Positions 43,574-54,810 of a DNA stretch of 64,000 nt are shown one piece after another. The DNA is from Rehmannia glutinosa. Lineage: Eukaryota > Streptophyta > Magnoliopsida > Lamiales > Orobanchaceae. A program made the translations under genes and the position numbers. The DNA is taken from assembly GCA_016081115.2 (NCBI GenBank), contig CM071925.1, forward strand, positions 12,504,441-12,568,440, read 5' to 3'. Every line of letters starts with the position of its first letter. Position 1 is the first letter of the stretch. The notes under the pieces are model-generated. The model made no database searches and had not been told where the DNA came from. It was given only the letters and a program-made list of their open reading frames with translations.

Positions 43574-45065
43574 TTGTTTGATAAATAATTTTATCATGAT
43601 TTTGATGATTTTGATTTTACACCAAAACAATGGTTTTAAAGGTTGTCCAAATACTCCTAAATGATTTAAAATGGTTTTAATATTTTCCGGAGTATTTCTT
43701 CAAGTTTTATTTTCGACAAAATTGGACAACACTTCTAATGATTTTATGTTTATATGTTTTTACCTCTAAAACAATATTTATAAATGTTGTCCTAATACTC
43801 CTGATCGGTCTAAAATATTTTCACTATTTTTCGGAGTATTTCTTGAAGTTTATTTTCGATATAAAATTGGACAACACTCTTGTTTTGAGGTCAACCGTCG
43901 TAGTATAGGGCAACCCGTACCTAAAAGTTGAGGAAAACAAAAACTTCATGTTTGCGAGAAAATGGTCAGGCAACCGTCGCCTATAGGGCAACCGGCGGCC
44001 GAGTGCCGACCGATCGGCCGCTTATAGGAGACCGGTACACGGGAGTAAACATTGAAACAGAGCGTCGCCTTCATTTTTGAGGTTGTGCGACCGATTGAAG
44101 TCAGGGACGACCGGTCGAACCCTACGTCGACCGGTCGCCCTGTGTAAATGTGTATTCTCATTTTCAAACATCTATTTGTGCGCGACTGGTCGTCCTTAAG
44201 TTTGACAGCAAAAATGTAACCGTTGTGCAGCAAACATCTTTTCCTTAATTTGTGGGATTGATTTCTAACAGCTCTTTTCTTCAATTGTCTTGCAATTTTT
44301 TACAGAATTCATGTCCCCAAGAGGAGCCTATCATGTACAAGACATCTTCTATAAATAGAAAAAGAATTGAAGCAACACAACATGAGAAAAAACTACAACA
44401 CAACAAGATACACTCAAGAATACACTTATTCTTACATTGTCTTATTTCTTGTTGTAATTTGCCTAGCTATTCACTTTCACATCCTTGAGGTCTAGGCTAT
44501 TCTTGATTACACTTGCACTCAATTGTATTATTCATTATCGAGTTGTAATCTTGAATTTTTGGGTTATCATTCAACACAAGATATCCTTGTGAGTGTTCTT
44601 GTGGTATGAACACACTTGAGTGATCTAGGTGTTAGGTGTGAGAAGATTGTGGTAATCTTCTTGTTGAGGTGTTGAAGAATTTGGTATTCTTCAAGGTTGA
44701 AGATTGTGGTAATCTTCACAAGGTGCCGTTGGAGATTGTGGTAATCTTCAAGAGAGATTGTGGTAATCTAAAAGGTGGTGTTGAAGAAGAGTGTGGTGCT
44801 CTTCAAGGTGTTGTAAGTTGGTGTTGTATTAATTTTGGTAATTAATAAAATCTTTTTTCTTTTTGAAATCCATCCCGGATATACTGGGGTGGTAGAGGAT
44901 TAGGCCCTAGGTGGGTTGAACCTCTTTAAATCGACGTGTGTTGTTTACATTCCGCACCTTTATTATTGTCTTTGAGCTTTCAGTTCGGAAAAGAGGGTAA
45001 AATCGAAAAGATAGAGATAATCTATTCACGCCCCCTCTAGATTATCGTAGCCGCTTGGCCTTACA
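43574..45065 (+). repeat. LTR2 of the D array, shared (1,492 bp)
   Basis: Serves as 3' LTR of D1 and 5' LTR of D2. TATA box 44350-44357. It differs from LTR1/LTR3 mainly in the CG-rich part (43900-44060). Confidence 0.95.
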
Positions 45066-45067
45066 AG

Positions 45068-45080
45068 TGGTATCAGAGCC
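45068..45080 (+). promoter_or_regulatory. Primer-binding site, D2
   Basis: TGGTATCAGAGCC two bases after LTR2, identical to the D1 site. Confidence 0.92.
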
Positions 45081-45088
45081 AAACTCTT

Positions 45089-46525
45089 TGGCAAGCTCAT
45101 TTCACATCGCGAGTGAAGAGAAACGATCATCGGCTACGAACGAAACTCATCCTACCGGCACCTCCACCACCAAGCCACCTCTATTTGATTCCAAAAACTA
45201 TATATTTTGGAAAGAAAGAATGGAGTGTTATTTACAAGGTTGCGGGTTCGACATTTGGAACACCATCATAAATGGAGAATCAATTCCAACGAAGAATACA
45301 CCACACACCTCTAAAGGCTTCAAAGAGCTCAATGATGAAGAGAAGAGAATCATCTCCTTAAATGGTAAAGCTCTTAGCATTTTGTATTGTTCACTTACTA
45401 CTTTGGAATTTGATCATGTTGTAGGTCTTCGATTGGCACATGAAGTATGACAAAAATTAGAAGCCATCTATGAAGTGTATGCAAATGAAAGGAGCAACTC
45501 AAAAGCATCTACTTCACAAATGGATACAACATCAAATCCAACAACATGGGATGAGCCTTCTACAACCTCCCATGATGAAGAAGTTGAACAATGCCTCATA
45601 GGCATCGAAGAAGAAAATGAGGTACGTTCTAAACCCTCTACTTCCTATGATAATGATTATAGTGATTTGCAAAATGATTTTGATGAACTACAAGATGAAT
45701 TCCAAAACTTACTTGTTAAATACAAATATTTGAAAAAGGAATTCATTGTTTTAAAGAATGATAAGGATAGTTTATTTACTTTCTATGAATCACTATCATG
45801 TGCTCACACCACCACTCTTGACAAGGTTAGAAACCTTGAGAAACAAAATAGTACTCTTGTTGAGGATATAAATTGCTTGAAAAATGATTTATCTAAATCC
45901 AACTTGAGTGTCGATAGAATGACCAATATTGTTGATTGTTGTGATAATTCGAAACTAGAACTTGATCATAAGCTAAGTGTCAATCACATGAAAAAGAATC
46001 AAGTCTCTAAGACGCGTTGGCCATTATGCTCCTAGAATTATTACATGTTTTTATTGCGGTAAAAAGGGTCATACGGTAAATACTTGTCGGGCTAGAAATA
46101 GCTCTAATTATTGTTGGAGACCTAAAAGTCTCAAGACTAATCCCAAAGGACCCAAACACATGAGGGTACTACAAAACAATGTCATATTAGGTACCCGGCG
46201 AAATAATGATCGAAGAAAATTTATACCACCAAGAAGACATCAAATGACCGTTTCATTTGATCAAAGAAGGAGAAACTATTTTCGACAAAGCCAATTTCCT
46301 AGAAGAGGATATAATCAAAAATGGGAAGAACACAATCCTTGGAAATGGCAAAGACATCATCAACAAAATGATTTTCAAAGAAGAAGAGACTTTCAACAAT
46401 GGGAAGGCAACAAAACTTGGAAATGGAGTAATCAAAGAAGTCATCATCAACAAAGTGACTTCTCAAGGGGAAGATATCATCAACAATGGAAACGGCACAA
46501 CCCATTGAAATGGCGTAATTGGTAA
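45089..46525 (+). pseudogene. gag: gag of D2
   Basis: The same gene as the D1 gag, almost identical at nucleotide level. It lacks the D1 stop codons at the FWK(E)R and RRG sites. It has its own TGA in HEVW at about 45448 and a frameshift at about 46005-46015, just before the zinc knuckle (46050-46090, CFYCGKKGHTVNTC when read in frame). The tail is open from 46160 to 46525 with the repeated WKW units. No usable ATG is visible before the first conserved residues; an apparent ATG upstream overlaps the LTR end. Confidence 0.82.
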
Positions 46526-47599
46526 CCCGTATCTCCCTAGTTAAATATGCATTTTATTTTGTCATTATGCATGCTTTTATTTGTGTATTAATTGCAAAAT
46601 GAGTTTTCAAGTATTTTTTTTTAATTAAGGTCTTCAATATATATTTGTGCTTTTAAAATATTTTTGAAAAAGAAGATCTTATATGATGTTTTTAAAACTC
46701 TTGTGCATTTTTGTAGACTAAAGTGTGTTATCATCTCTTATGGATTTTTATGGCATGAGCTTACTTGTGATATCTCTTAGCCTACACTTTTATCATTATG
46801 ATTTGTGCTAGATTTGTTTTAAAAATTGTGTAGGATTTACATATTTTCACAAATGGCCATTTACGTCATTATTTGTCAAGGTACGTTTACTTGTGTTATT
46901 CTTACTCTTATAGACTCGATATATGTATTGCCATGTGCCTATGTGCTTGTTTTTCATAGTATTTCATACAAGTGCCATTAAGAGGATTTTTAGATTTTTT
47001 CTTGAAAGACACTATTCGATATTTGATTGCACATATTTGCTTTGTCTAACTCTTGATTTAATGAGGTCTCAAATATAAGCTCTAGGATTTTCAAATTTCA
47101 AAAGAGACCTTATGTAGCTTTCTTAAGCTTATTTTAGACTCTTGATGATCTTCTAAATGCATAGTATGTGCTTCTTGCTTCATGGTCTATATATATGTAG
47201 TGTCTATGTGCTTATTTTTCATAGTATTTCATACAAGTGCCATTAAGAGGATTTTTAGATTTTTTCTTGAAAGACACTATTCGATATTTGATTGCACATA
47301 TTTGCTTTGTCTAACTCTTGATTTAATGAGGTCTCAAATATAAGCTCTAGGATTTTCAAATTTCAAAAGAGACCTTATGTAGCTTTCTTAAGCTTATTTT
47401 AGACTCTTGATGATCTTCTAAATGCATAGTATGTGCTTCTTGCTTCATGGTCTATATATATGTAGTGTCTATTTCAACTATGCTCTTATGCAAGATATTT
47501 TGTGATTGATGATAGAGGCATGTTTTTACACTTGGGCTATTTTTTCCTGCTTATATAAGCGATGCCGTTAATGAGTTTGTTAAGTTGTGTAGATGAGAA
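46526..47599 (+). other. Non-coding internal region of D2
   Basis: Counterpart of 40288-41115 in D1, longer because of a 265-bp tandem duplication. No pol motif. Confidence 0.6.
46939..47468 (+). repeat. 265-bp tandem duplication private to D2
   Basis: The segment starting CTATGTGCTT is present at 46939-47203 and again at 47204-47468, almost identical. D1 has it once. Breakpoints share CTAT, so it arose after the array formed or in one parent copy. Confidence 0.88.
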
Positions 47600-48254
47600 A
47601 TGAAGTACTCCAAATATTGGTTACCTCAAAATATTTGGATGTATATGTTCTATTATGAACACCTTAGATCAATTGGATGCCCTATGATGATAGTGATGAA
47701 GAAGACAAAAAGGGTATTCCGGAACAAACTCGATGACCAAGGCAACATTGGTCGAACTAAGGCAAGGTTAGTAGCTCGAAGGTACTTTCAAGAAGAAGGT
47801 ATTGATTTTGATGTAATATTTGCACTTTACTTGCCCATTCTTGTTTTAAGAAAATTTCAAGCTTTACCAAATGGATGTTAAATCCAATTTTCTAAATGGT
47901 TTCATTCAAATAGAAGTCTACTAGGAGTTTAAAATTTTAGGCCAAATGATTTTTATAAAAGGTCTTGTACGGTTGAGTATCCCGTATATGATTTGATAGA
48001 CTTAGCTATTTTTGCAAAATGATTTTACAAAAGGTAAAGTTGATACTACACTTCTTGTTTTGAAAAAGGGCAAGGTTGTTTACTTGTGCAAATTTATATT
48101 AATAATATTTATGGTGCTACTAATGAATATTTGTGCAAGATGTCTTTCTAAGTTGATACTAGGTGAGCTTGAGATGAGCATAATGGGGGAGTTCAATTTC
48201 TTGCGTGGACTACTAAATATTCAATGCCAAGAAGATGGTTATATTTCAAAATAA
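47600..48254 (+). pseudogene. pol: Reverse-transcriptase remnant of D2
   Basis: Mirrors 41116-41769 with the same frameshifts and the same YINN at 48095-48106 in place of YVDD. Shared lesions show that the parent element was already defective before the two internal regions came to exist. Confidence 0.75.
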
Positions 48255-50011
48255 CTCTTGAAGGAGTTAAGCATTGAAGAAAGAAGATCCATTTCAAACT
48301 ATATGGCTACAAATGTGAAAATTGACAAAAGGTTGAAGTAGGCATGTTAATTGACAAACAAGTTCGAGGTGCGTTTCTCTTTTATTATTTTCATAGACTC
48401 GACATTTTATATGCCTTATGTCTATATGCTCGACTTCAAAAACTATCCCAACGAATCTCATTAAAGTGCCGTTAAAAAACTTTTCAAACACTTAGGCATT
48501 TTTTTCTTATGACTTGTTGTATCCAAAGTCTTAAAACGTTATTATTTTTTTCGGGATAACAAGTCCGGTGATAATATTTTTTTAAATATGGTTCGTCATA
48601 TTCAAACTAAATATATTGAGATTCGATAATTTTTTCAAAGGGATTACATGTTTAATAAAAACTTGAGATGTTTAATTCCGTCTCAAGTATAACTCGCGGA
48701 CTTTTTTAATCGCTCACCGCCGAGTATTTTACCTCATTTCGAGCTTGACTATGACATAATGTATATTGAATGAGGTCTATGTTTGCATTTTGCACGTTTT
48801 TAAAACATAGGGGCGAAAAATCGGATTTTTTTTTAATTCAAACTTCGGTTTTTGCAAAACGAAATGGACAAAATGGTGATCGAGGAGGGGCCAACCGGTC
48901 GACCATCACCTTGACCGGTCACCCATACCTCCGACCGTCGCCCACATGTTGTTTGTTGGATTAAAACGCCTCTGTTATACTTAGCCATTTTTGCCCCTCC
49001 AACTCTATTTTCGTCCCTTTGCAAATTTCACACACAACTCACTTCAAATGAGTTTTGTTGCATATATTACATATGTTGGGGAGTATAAGGCTCAATTATC
49101 ATCATCGCTCATCTTTACCGTTCGAATGGTAAGAATTCTACTTTTTAGCTCAATTGGGTTGAACCCTTGAGAACTTGGTTTAAATGTCAAATTCTTGATG
49201 CTAATTGTATATGTTTGAGATGAGCTTATTGATTGTTGATGAATGATATTTATTAAATTGCATTTGGTGATGAAAAACTTGGATTGTTTTCTTTTACAAG
49301 GGCTATATATGTCTTTTTCAATTTTTGACGCCCGCCAAGTGTTCGATAAAATGTTTCAATGAAAAATTCATCACCTACATGATTCTCTCGTTTTCAAAAG
49401 TCTTATATATTTATGGAGATCATGTTTTGCTTATCATATGAGTTTTCATAAGCTTCTTCAAGTCGTATGATTCGACTTTTCCCTCCTATTTGGTTTATAA
49501 GCTTCAATGTTCAAATCGCTCGGTACATCGGTTTAGTTGCGCACTTTGATATGAATATATGATGTATTTATCGTGCTAACATTCTTTTAGATGGTTCCAA
49601 AGGGGGAGAAACAGATTATGAGCTCTTTAGCTCAAAGAAGCTAAGATAAGCTCAAACGAAAAGAAGTTATAAACTATGGCTTCCTAAAGCCATAAGTTGT
49701 GTATGACTCTTGGTCCATTGGTTGTAGTATGGACTTATATATGTTTCTAATGATGTCTCTTTGACAGGGGGAGCTTTTAAGTTATTGATACTTAAGCTCA
49801 ATATCGAAAAGCTAATATTTTAGCTTATGTTTAAGTTGCTTCTATATAACTCTTGTTGTGCATGTTGATAGGGGGAGCATTTGCTATATGTGTTTCAATA
49901 TCTCTACTCCCATCCTTGTGTTTTATTGCATGGAATGTTGTCGCTCACAACGAATAGTTCTCTTTAACCGGTAAAATTGTTTTGGTTTGTAATCATCAAA
50001 AAGGGGGAGAT
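48255..50011 (+). other. 3' non-coding region of D2 with multiple purine tracts
   Basis: Same architecture as in D1: an ACCGGT-type cluster (48890-48945) and GGGGGAG tracts at about 49601, 49768, 49870 and 49998-50010, the last directly before LTR3. It lacks the poly(T) insertion. Confidence 0.7.
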
Positions 50012-51498
50012 TGTTTGATAAATGGTTTTATCATGATTTTGATGATTTTGATTTTACACCAAAACAATGGTTTTAAAGGTTGTCCAAATAATCCAAAATG
50101 ATTTAAAATGGTTTTAATAATTTCCGGAGTATTTCTTCAAGTTTTATTTTCGACAAAATTGGACAACACTTCTAATGATTTTATGTTTATATGTTTTTAC
50201 CTCTAAAACAATATTTCTAAATGTTGTCCTAATACTCCCGATCGATTTAAAATGTTTTCACTATTTTTCGAAGTATTTCTTGAAGTTTATTTTCGATATA
50301 AAATTGGACAACACTCTTGTTTTGAGGTCAACCGGTCGCCGTATAGGGCAACCCGTACCTGAAAGTTGAGGAAAATAGAAAACTTCATGTTTGCAGAAAA
50401 TGGTCAGGCAACAACCTCGCCCTATAGGGCAACCGGCAGCCGACGGCCGCCGCCCTATAGGAGACCTGACTGTGAGTAAAAATTGAAACAAAATGTCTGC
50501 CCTTCATTTTTGAGGTTTTGCGATCGGTTGAAGTCAGGGACGACTGGTCGAACTCTACGTCGACCGGTCGCCCTGTGTAAATGTGTATTCTCATTTTCAA
50601 ACATCTATTTGTGTGCGACTGGTCGTCCTTAAGTTTGATAGCAAAAATGTAACCGTTGTGCGTGAGACATCTTTTCCTTAATTTGTGGGATTGATTTCTA
50701 ACAGCTCTTTTCTTCAATTGTCTTGCAATATTTTATAGAATTCATGTCCCCAAGAGGAGCCTATCATGTACAAGACATCTTCTATAAATAGAGAAAGAAT
50801 TGAAGCAACACAACATGAGAAAAAACTACAACACAACAAGATACACTCAAGAATACACTTGTTCTTACATTGTCTTATTTCTTGTTGTAATTTGCCTAGC
50901 TATTCACTTTCACATCCTTGAGGTCTAGGCTATTCTTGATTATACTTGCACTCAATTGTATTATTCATTATCGAGTTGTAATCTTGAATTTTTGGGTTAT
51001 CATTCAACACAAGATATCCTTGTGAGTGTTCTTGTGGTAAGAACACACTTGGGTGATCTAGGTGTTAGGTGTGAGAAGATTGTGGTAATCTTCTTGTTGA
51101 GGTGTTGAAGAATTTGGTATTCTTCAAGGTTGAAGATTGTGGTAATCTTCACAAGGTGCCGTTGGAGATTGTGGTAATCTTCAAGAGAGATTGTGGTAAT
51201 CTAAAAGGTGGTGTTGAAGAAGAGTGTGGTGCTCTTCAAGGTGTTGTAAGTTGGTGTTGTATTAATTTTGGTAATTAATAAAATCTTTTTTCTTTTTGAA
51301 ATCCATCCCGGATATACTGGGGTGGTAGAGGATTAGGCCCTAGGTGGGTTGAACCTCTTTAAATCGACGTGTGTTGTTTACATTCCGCACCTTTATTATT
51401 GTCTTTGAGCTTTCGGTTCGGAAAAGAGGGTAAAATCGAAAAGATAGAGATAATCTATTCACCCCCCCTCTAGATTATCGTAGCCGCTTGGACTTACA
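50012..51498 (+). repeat. LTR3 of the D array (1,487 bp)
   Basis: TGTTTGATAAATGG ... CTTGGACTTACA, followed by the TSD copy GATGC. TATA box 50783-50790. Confidence 0.95.
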
Positions 51499-52071
51499 GA
51501 TGCATGTTTATGTGGAGCTCACACTTGAGGACACATCCCCTAGTCAAGTACATAACAAAAATGAAAATGCAATACGAGGAAGATGAACAGGACATAAGGA
51601 ATGAGAATGATAGTGACTCGGATAGGTTGTTTGATAGTGACTATGAAAATGACACACTATTTGATGAGAGTATTGATATGACCAACTCAGTATCTTTGAA
51701 AATGTAGACCAAAACACTACAACAGGGCAAAACCTAGGTGATGATGAAGGTGATTCATTGATTCTCGTGAGGATGACGTGGTGGAGAATGCAATGAATTT
51801 GGATGAATATAAACTTAGTGATGAGAATGAGGATGAGTTTAGAAAGCAGATCCGATCTCATGCCATTAGAACGAAAATGATTTTGAAATTCATTAAGAAT
51901 GACCAAACTAGAGTGTATGTCAGATGTGGTGGTGAAGACTGTGAGTGGAAAATACTTAATGAAAAGGGAATACTTAATGAAAAGGTTGCAAGGAAATAGA
52001 GATAGGGCTGACACCAAGTGGAAAGGCAGGTTGTGTCTTAAAATCAAGAAGATCTTGGAAAAATTATCTTT

Positions 52072-52550
52072 CTATTTTTTGGACTTCAGCTTCACAATCT
52101 CTTCTTTCATGGCATAAAGCTTCATAACCTTTTGTTCAAGATGACAAACCTCTTTTTCCATTGTATTCAACTTCCCCAATAATCTAGGGATTACGTTTCT
52201 AGCCCTATGACACATCGGAGGATCTTCCCATTTAAAAAATTTGCACCCTCCTCTCTGCGAAAAAATCAAAAAAAAAAACTCATAAAAGCAATGCAAAATA
52301 ACAACTACTACGAAAAAAAAAAATCCTCTTTCAAACCAAAAATAAAATCTTTCAACATTGATTCAAATAGATAGATGGTAAAGAACAAATTAACAACAAT
52401 AAATGTTACTCAAAAATAATTGAAAAAAAAAACTTACATTCCATCAAGGCAAGCTTGGAATCTTTGACCAGGGTTTTCGTTCATCCATGTCGTGTGAATG
52501 ACGGCCATCCTACCACAAAGGCAATCGACATACCCAGAGACATGAGACAT
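52072..52550 (-). CDS. GRF-type zinc-finger protein, two exons, inside MULE F
   Basis: A minus-strand gene whose promoter would lie in the right TIR. Exon 1 starts at 52550 (MSHVSGYVDCLCG) and ends at 52438 before a GTAAGT donor. Exon 2 resumes in frame after an AG at 52254-52253 and ends at the stop 52074-52072, giving about 96 residues. The zinc-binding pattern is C-x-C-G, NPGQRF-x2-C, then C-x-F-F-K-W-x-DPPMC, the standard GRF finger that binds single-stranded nucleic acid. A leucine heptad region follows (LEQKVMKLYAMKEE). The intron is ~185 bp and very A/T-rich. It is convergent with mudrA. It could be a captured host gene or a resident second MULE gene. No lesion was found, so it may still be translatable. 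Confidence 0.65.
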
Positions 52551-52710
52551 TGCGAAGAAAACTCAGTAATTTGGAGGGATGAACGGACTAGGGTTTGTCT
52601 TTGCAGATTGGGGATGATTTTGAGTAAAAGGGGAAGACTCAATTTTTATGATTTAATTTTCCCTTTTTTCCTCTTGTTGTCCTATCTTTGTATGCAGTGG
52701 AATTGGTTTT

Positions 52711-52951
52711 TTTTTCAATTAAAAAGTGTCCTCGACCTCAAGAAAGATGCCGGATGTTTTGAAAAATCCCCAATTTTGGGTGCTCACGTGCGCCGCACGT
52801 GCTAATTCTGGGGGAAATTGAATTCTCAGGCCAATTTAGTCCTCAAATTGCGTAAAATAAAAAATTACAGTCCTAAATTGCCATTTTAAATTTAAATAGG
52901 ACCAAAATTGCAAACCGTTAATAGTTATGAGACCAATTTTGCAATTAAGCC
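52711..52951. repeat. Right TIR of MULE F
   Basis: Inverted match to 36265-36503, ending GCAATTAAGCC, then the TSD TTGTTTCTTT (52952-52961). The conserved GCTCACGTGCGCCGCACGTGC block lies ~240 bp upstream of the GRF start codon. Confidence 0.9.
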
Positions 52952-52961
52952 TTGTTTCTTT

Positions 52962-53396
52962 TGATCATTCCATTTTTCTATTTTGTCGTCATTATTCGTT
53001 TGAGCATGAATTATAATAAATGTATTTAATGTCTTTCTTTTTTGGCCTTTTCTTTAAAATCAATGTATGTCATCTTATGATTCTTATGGCCCCAAGCAGG
53101 ACAGTTATTCATGTACTATGATCGTAGTGTTCAAAATTCGACACAAGCCTATAACTATAATATATGAAATAACGCTTAATATTTGACATTGAATATTTTA
53201 TTTAAGTTTTTCAAATTTGATTAGTACCTTAGTAATGTTTCAACATCTTCCTCATTTCATTTATTGAAATTCCCGATGCATATCTTTATTTGTGAAAATT
53301 GAAGCAACACATTTTTTTGGCATGACACAAGCCATAATAAAGACTATTTTTCAACTCTTTTAACAACTCATCTGAAAACAATTATATATATATATA
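52962..53396. other. Intergenic sequence, nothing recognised
   Basis: AT-rich, with a short TA run at 53384-53396 that borders element G. Confidence 0.55.
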
Positions 53397-54810
53397 GGGG
53401 GTTACAATGAGACCACATATTATAGTGAGACAGTATGGACTCATCTCAATCTTCCCTTATCTATATTAATGGCTAAGATAAATAGGGGTTACATTAAACA
53501 TTTAATTAAGGCCAAATAAGGGTATAATTATCAAAACAAACATTTGGGGGACCATCCAAATATGGAATCAGTTACTAGGAGAGAGAAAATCACGTGGGGA
53601 GAGAGAAAATCGCGCATGTACTCTGCCATGCAGTATGTTGTACACTTATCATATATTTGATGTATACTTAACACTATTTTACTGTATGTTTAACATAATT
53701 TTACTGCATATTAAAATGGTCAAACAAAAATATGTGGGGACCGTGAATCAAGGAATCAATTATATATAGAGAGAGAATCACGTTCATTAACATGTGGGGA
53801 CACGTGGATTAAGTAAATCAATCGTAGAGAGAGAGAAAATCACGCTCATTATTGTACTGTATATTTAACCTATATTTAATGTATATTTAACACTATTAAG
53901 CTGTATATTTAACATATTTGTACTTCATATTACAATTGTCAAACAAAAAAATAAGTATACAGCCAAACACATATAAGTGTACAACAAAACATATATAAGT
54001 ATACAGCAAAAAAAATAAGTATACAGCAACATAAATACATACATAAAAAATTTACTACTTATACATCAAAACACATCTAAGTATACATCGAAAAACATAT
54101 AAGTGTACAGTACTCCATCCATGTCAGCATCGTCTTCTTCACCAATCCCCCATCTACAACAACATCTACACCACTCCATCAACCAGAAACAGAAGTCAAC
54201 CTCAATTCTCCACCAATTGCTCAACAAAAAGCCCCACAGAACCCAAAAAAATCCATAATAAGAGAGATGGCGAAAAATATGGAAATTGAATCGAAACTCT
54301 TCCAGAAAATCTCCAGCAGAAACTTAGATCGGAGAATCGCCGATCTCGTTGACCACCCCTAGCCGGTTTAGTCTCGAGCGGCGTGATCGAACACTTTTGG
54401 CCGTTCTAAAAAACCAGGCCGCCGGTAGGGCTAGGCTCTCGCAACAAACACGTTTTGGAGTTTTTAGGTACCGGATCGAGTTCGGGAAGACTAAGTTCAC
54501 CTACAGGTGGTTTGGAGATGGTTTGGAGATTAAGAGACGACGGTGAGAGGGCGAGGGACAAGAAGGCGGAGGGGAGGAGTGCGTCGGTGATGACTAGAAG
54601 AATTGGGGCTGAGAATAATAGCAGATTTGGGGGACCACATAATTAGGGGTAAAAACTAAAATGACTAATATGCCCTTTTCAGATTTAAAATAAATTGAAA
54701 ATGATTATTAAATTGGATAAATCCCAACCATCTAAACTTAGAGATTTGTGGCCAAGATTAGTCCACACTGTCTCATTCTAATTATCTGGTCTCATTTGAT
54801 CCTATTCCTA
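53397..54810. mobile_element. TIR element G (1.4 kb), same group as H
   Basis: The left end (AGGGGGTTACAATGAGACC) and the reverse complement of the right end (AGGAATAGGATCAAATGAGACC) are inverted repeats. Both continue with ATGAGACAGT(A/G)TGGACT-like sequence for about 70 bp, and both sides are TA-rich. The interior repeats the TACTGTATATTTAACA phrases seen in H and a purine GAGAGAGAAAATCACG unit. Its 3' half (54120-54640) is much less AT-rich and gene-like. No transposase is present. Confidence 0.65.
54267..54362 (+). CDS. Short gene-like frame inside G (31 codons), possible captured fragment
   Basis: ATG at 54267 in a GC-balanced stretch, reading MAKNMEIESKLFQKISSR and stopping after DLVDHP. 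Together with the following GC-richer 250 bp (54363-54620) it looks like the start of a host gene carried by a TIR element. No family was recognised. Confidence 0.2.
   Translation: MAKNMEIESKLFQKISSRNLDRRIADLVDHP

Larger units (their letters stand above)
37330..51498 (+). mobile_element. Tandem D array: LTR-internal-LTR-internal-LTR of a pol-deficient copia family
   Basis: Three LTRs (37330-38822, 43574-45065, 50012-51498) alternate with two near-identical internal regions (D1 38823-43573, D2 45066-50011). The PBS TGGTATCAGAGCC follows LTR1 and LTR2. A polypurine tract precedes LTR2 and LTR3. Only the outermost ends carry a TSD; LTR2 is shared and joins both internal regions without any duplication. 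Internal regions of 4.75-4.95 kb hold gag and only remnants of RT, so the family is non-autonomous. The repeated GGGGGAG tracts near the 3' end point to the Sirevirus branch. Confidence 0.92.
36700..52010 (+). pseudogene. mudrA: mudrA transposase remnant (PB1-like and MuDR N-terminal domains), interrupted
   Basis: A MULE transposase cuts and moves the element by binding its TIRs. A candidate first exon ends at ATG|GTAAGT (36788-36796). An acceptor TACAG near 37055 opens the PB1-like domain: VVLHYGGG, then after a frameshift YLGGEELIYDY and SDVDLREWLIKH (to 37329). The domain resumes after the D array as HVYVELTLED (51503 on). An acidic linker (ENDSDSDRLFDSDYEND, 51600-51660) follows. The MuDR DNA-binding segment is at 51778-51960 (FRKQIRSHAIRTKM, KNDQTRVYVRCGG, CEW). 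The catalytic DDE and SWIM regions are absent. There are two or more frameshifts besides the 14-kb insertion. Confidence 0.72.
36265..52951 (+). mobile_element. Mutator-like element F with mudrA remnant and a convergent GRF gene, split by the D array
   Basis: Long TIRs (36265-36503 and 52711-52951, ~240 bp) begin GGCTTAATTGCAAAATTGG(A/T)CC and are flanked by a 9-10 bp direct repeat, as in Mutator elements. F's own sequence is 36265-37329 and 51499-52951 (~2.5 kb); the middle is a copia insertion with its own TSD. It holds 5' mudrA coding sequence from the left and a GRF zinc-finger gene from the right. The transposase catalytic core is missing, so F is an internally deleted derivative. Confidence 0.88.

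Noticed and set aside
45055..45090. ATG upstream of the D2 gag frame as the true gag start
   Set aside because: It overlaps the LTR end and the PBS, and D1 lacks it; the position of the gag start stays open.
54349..54646. Two overlapping plus-strand frames in G as genes
   Set aside because: Arg-rich translations without a domain; the composition suggests a captured 5' region rather than these frames.
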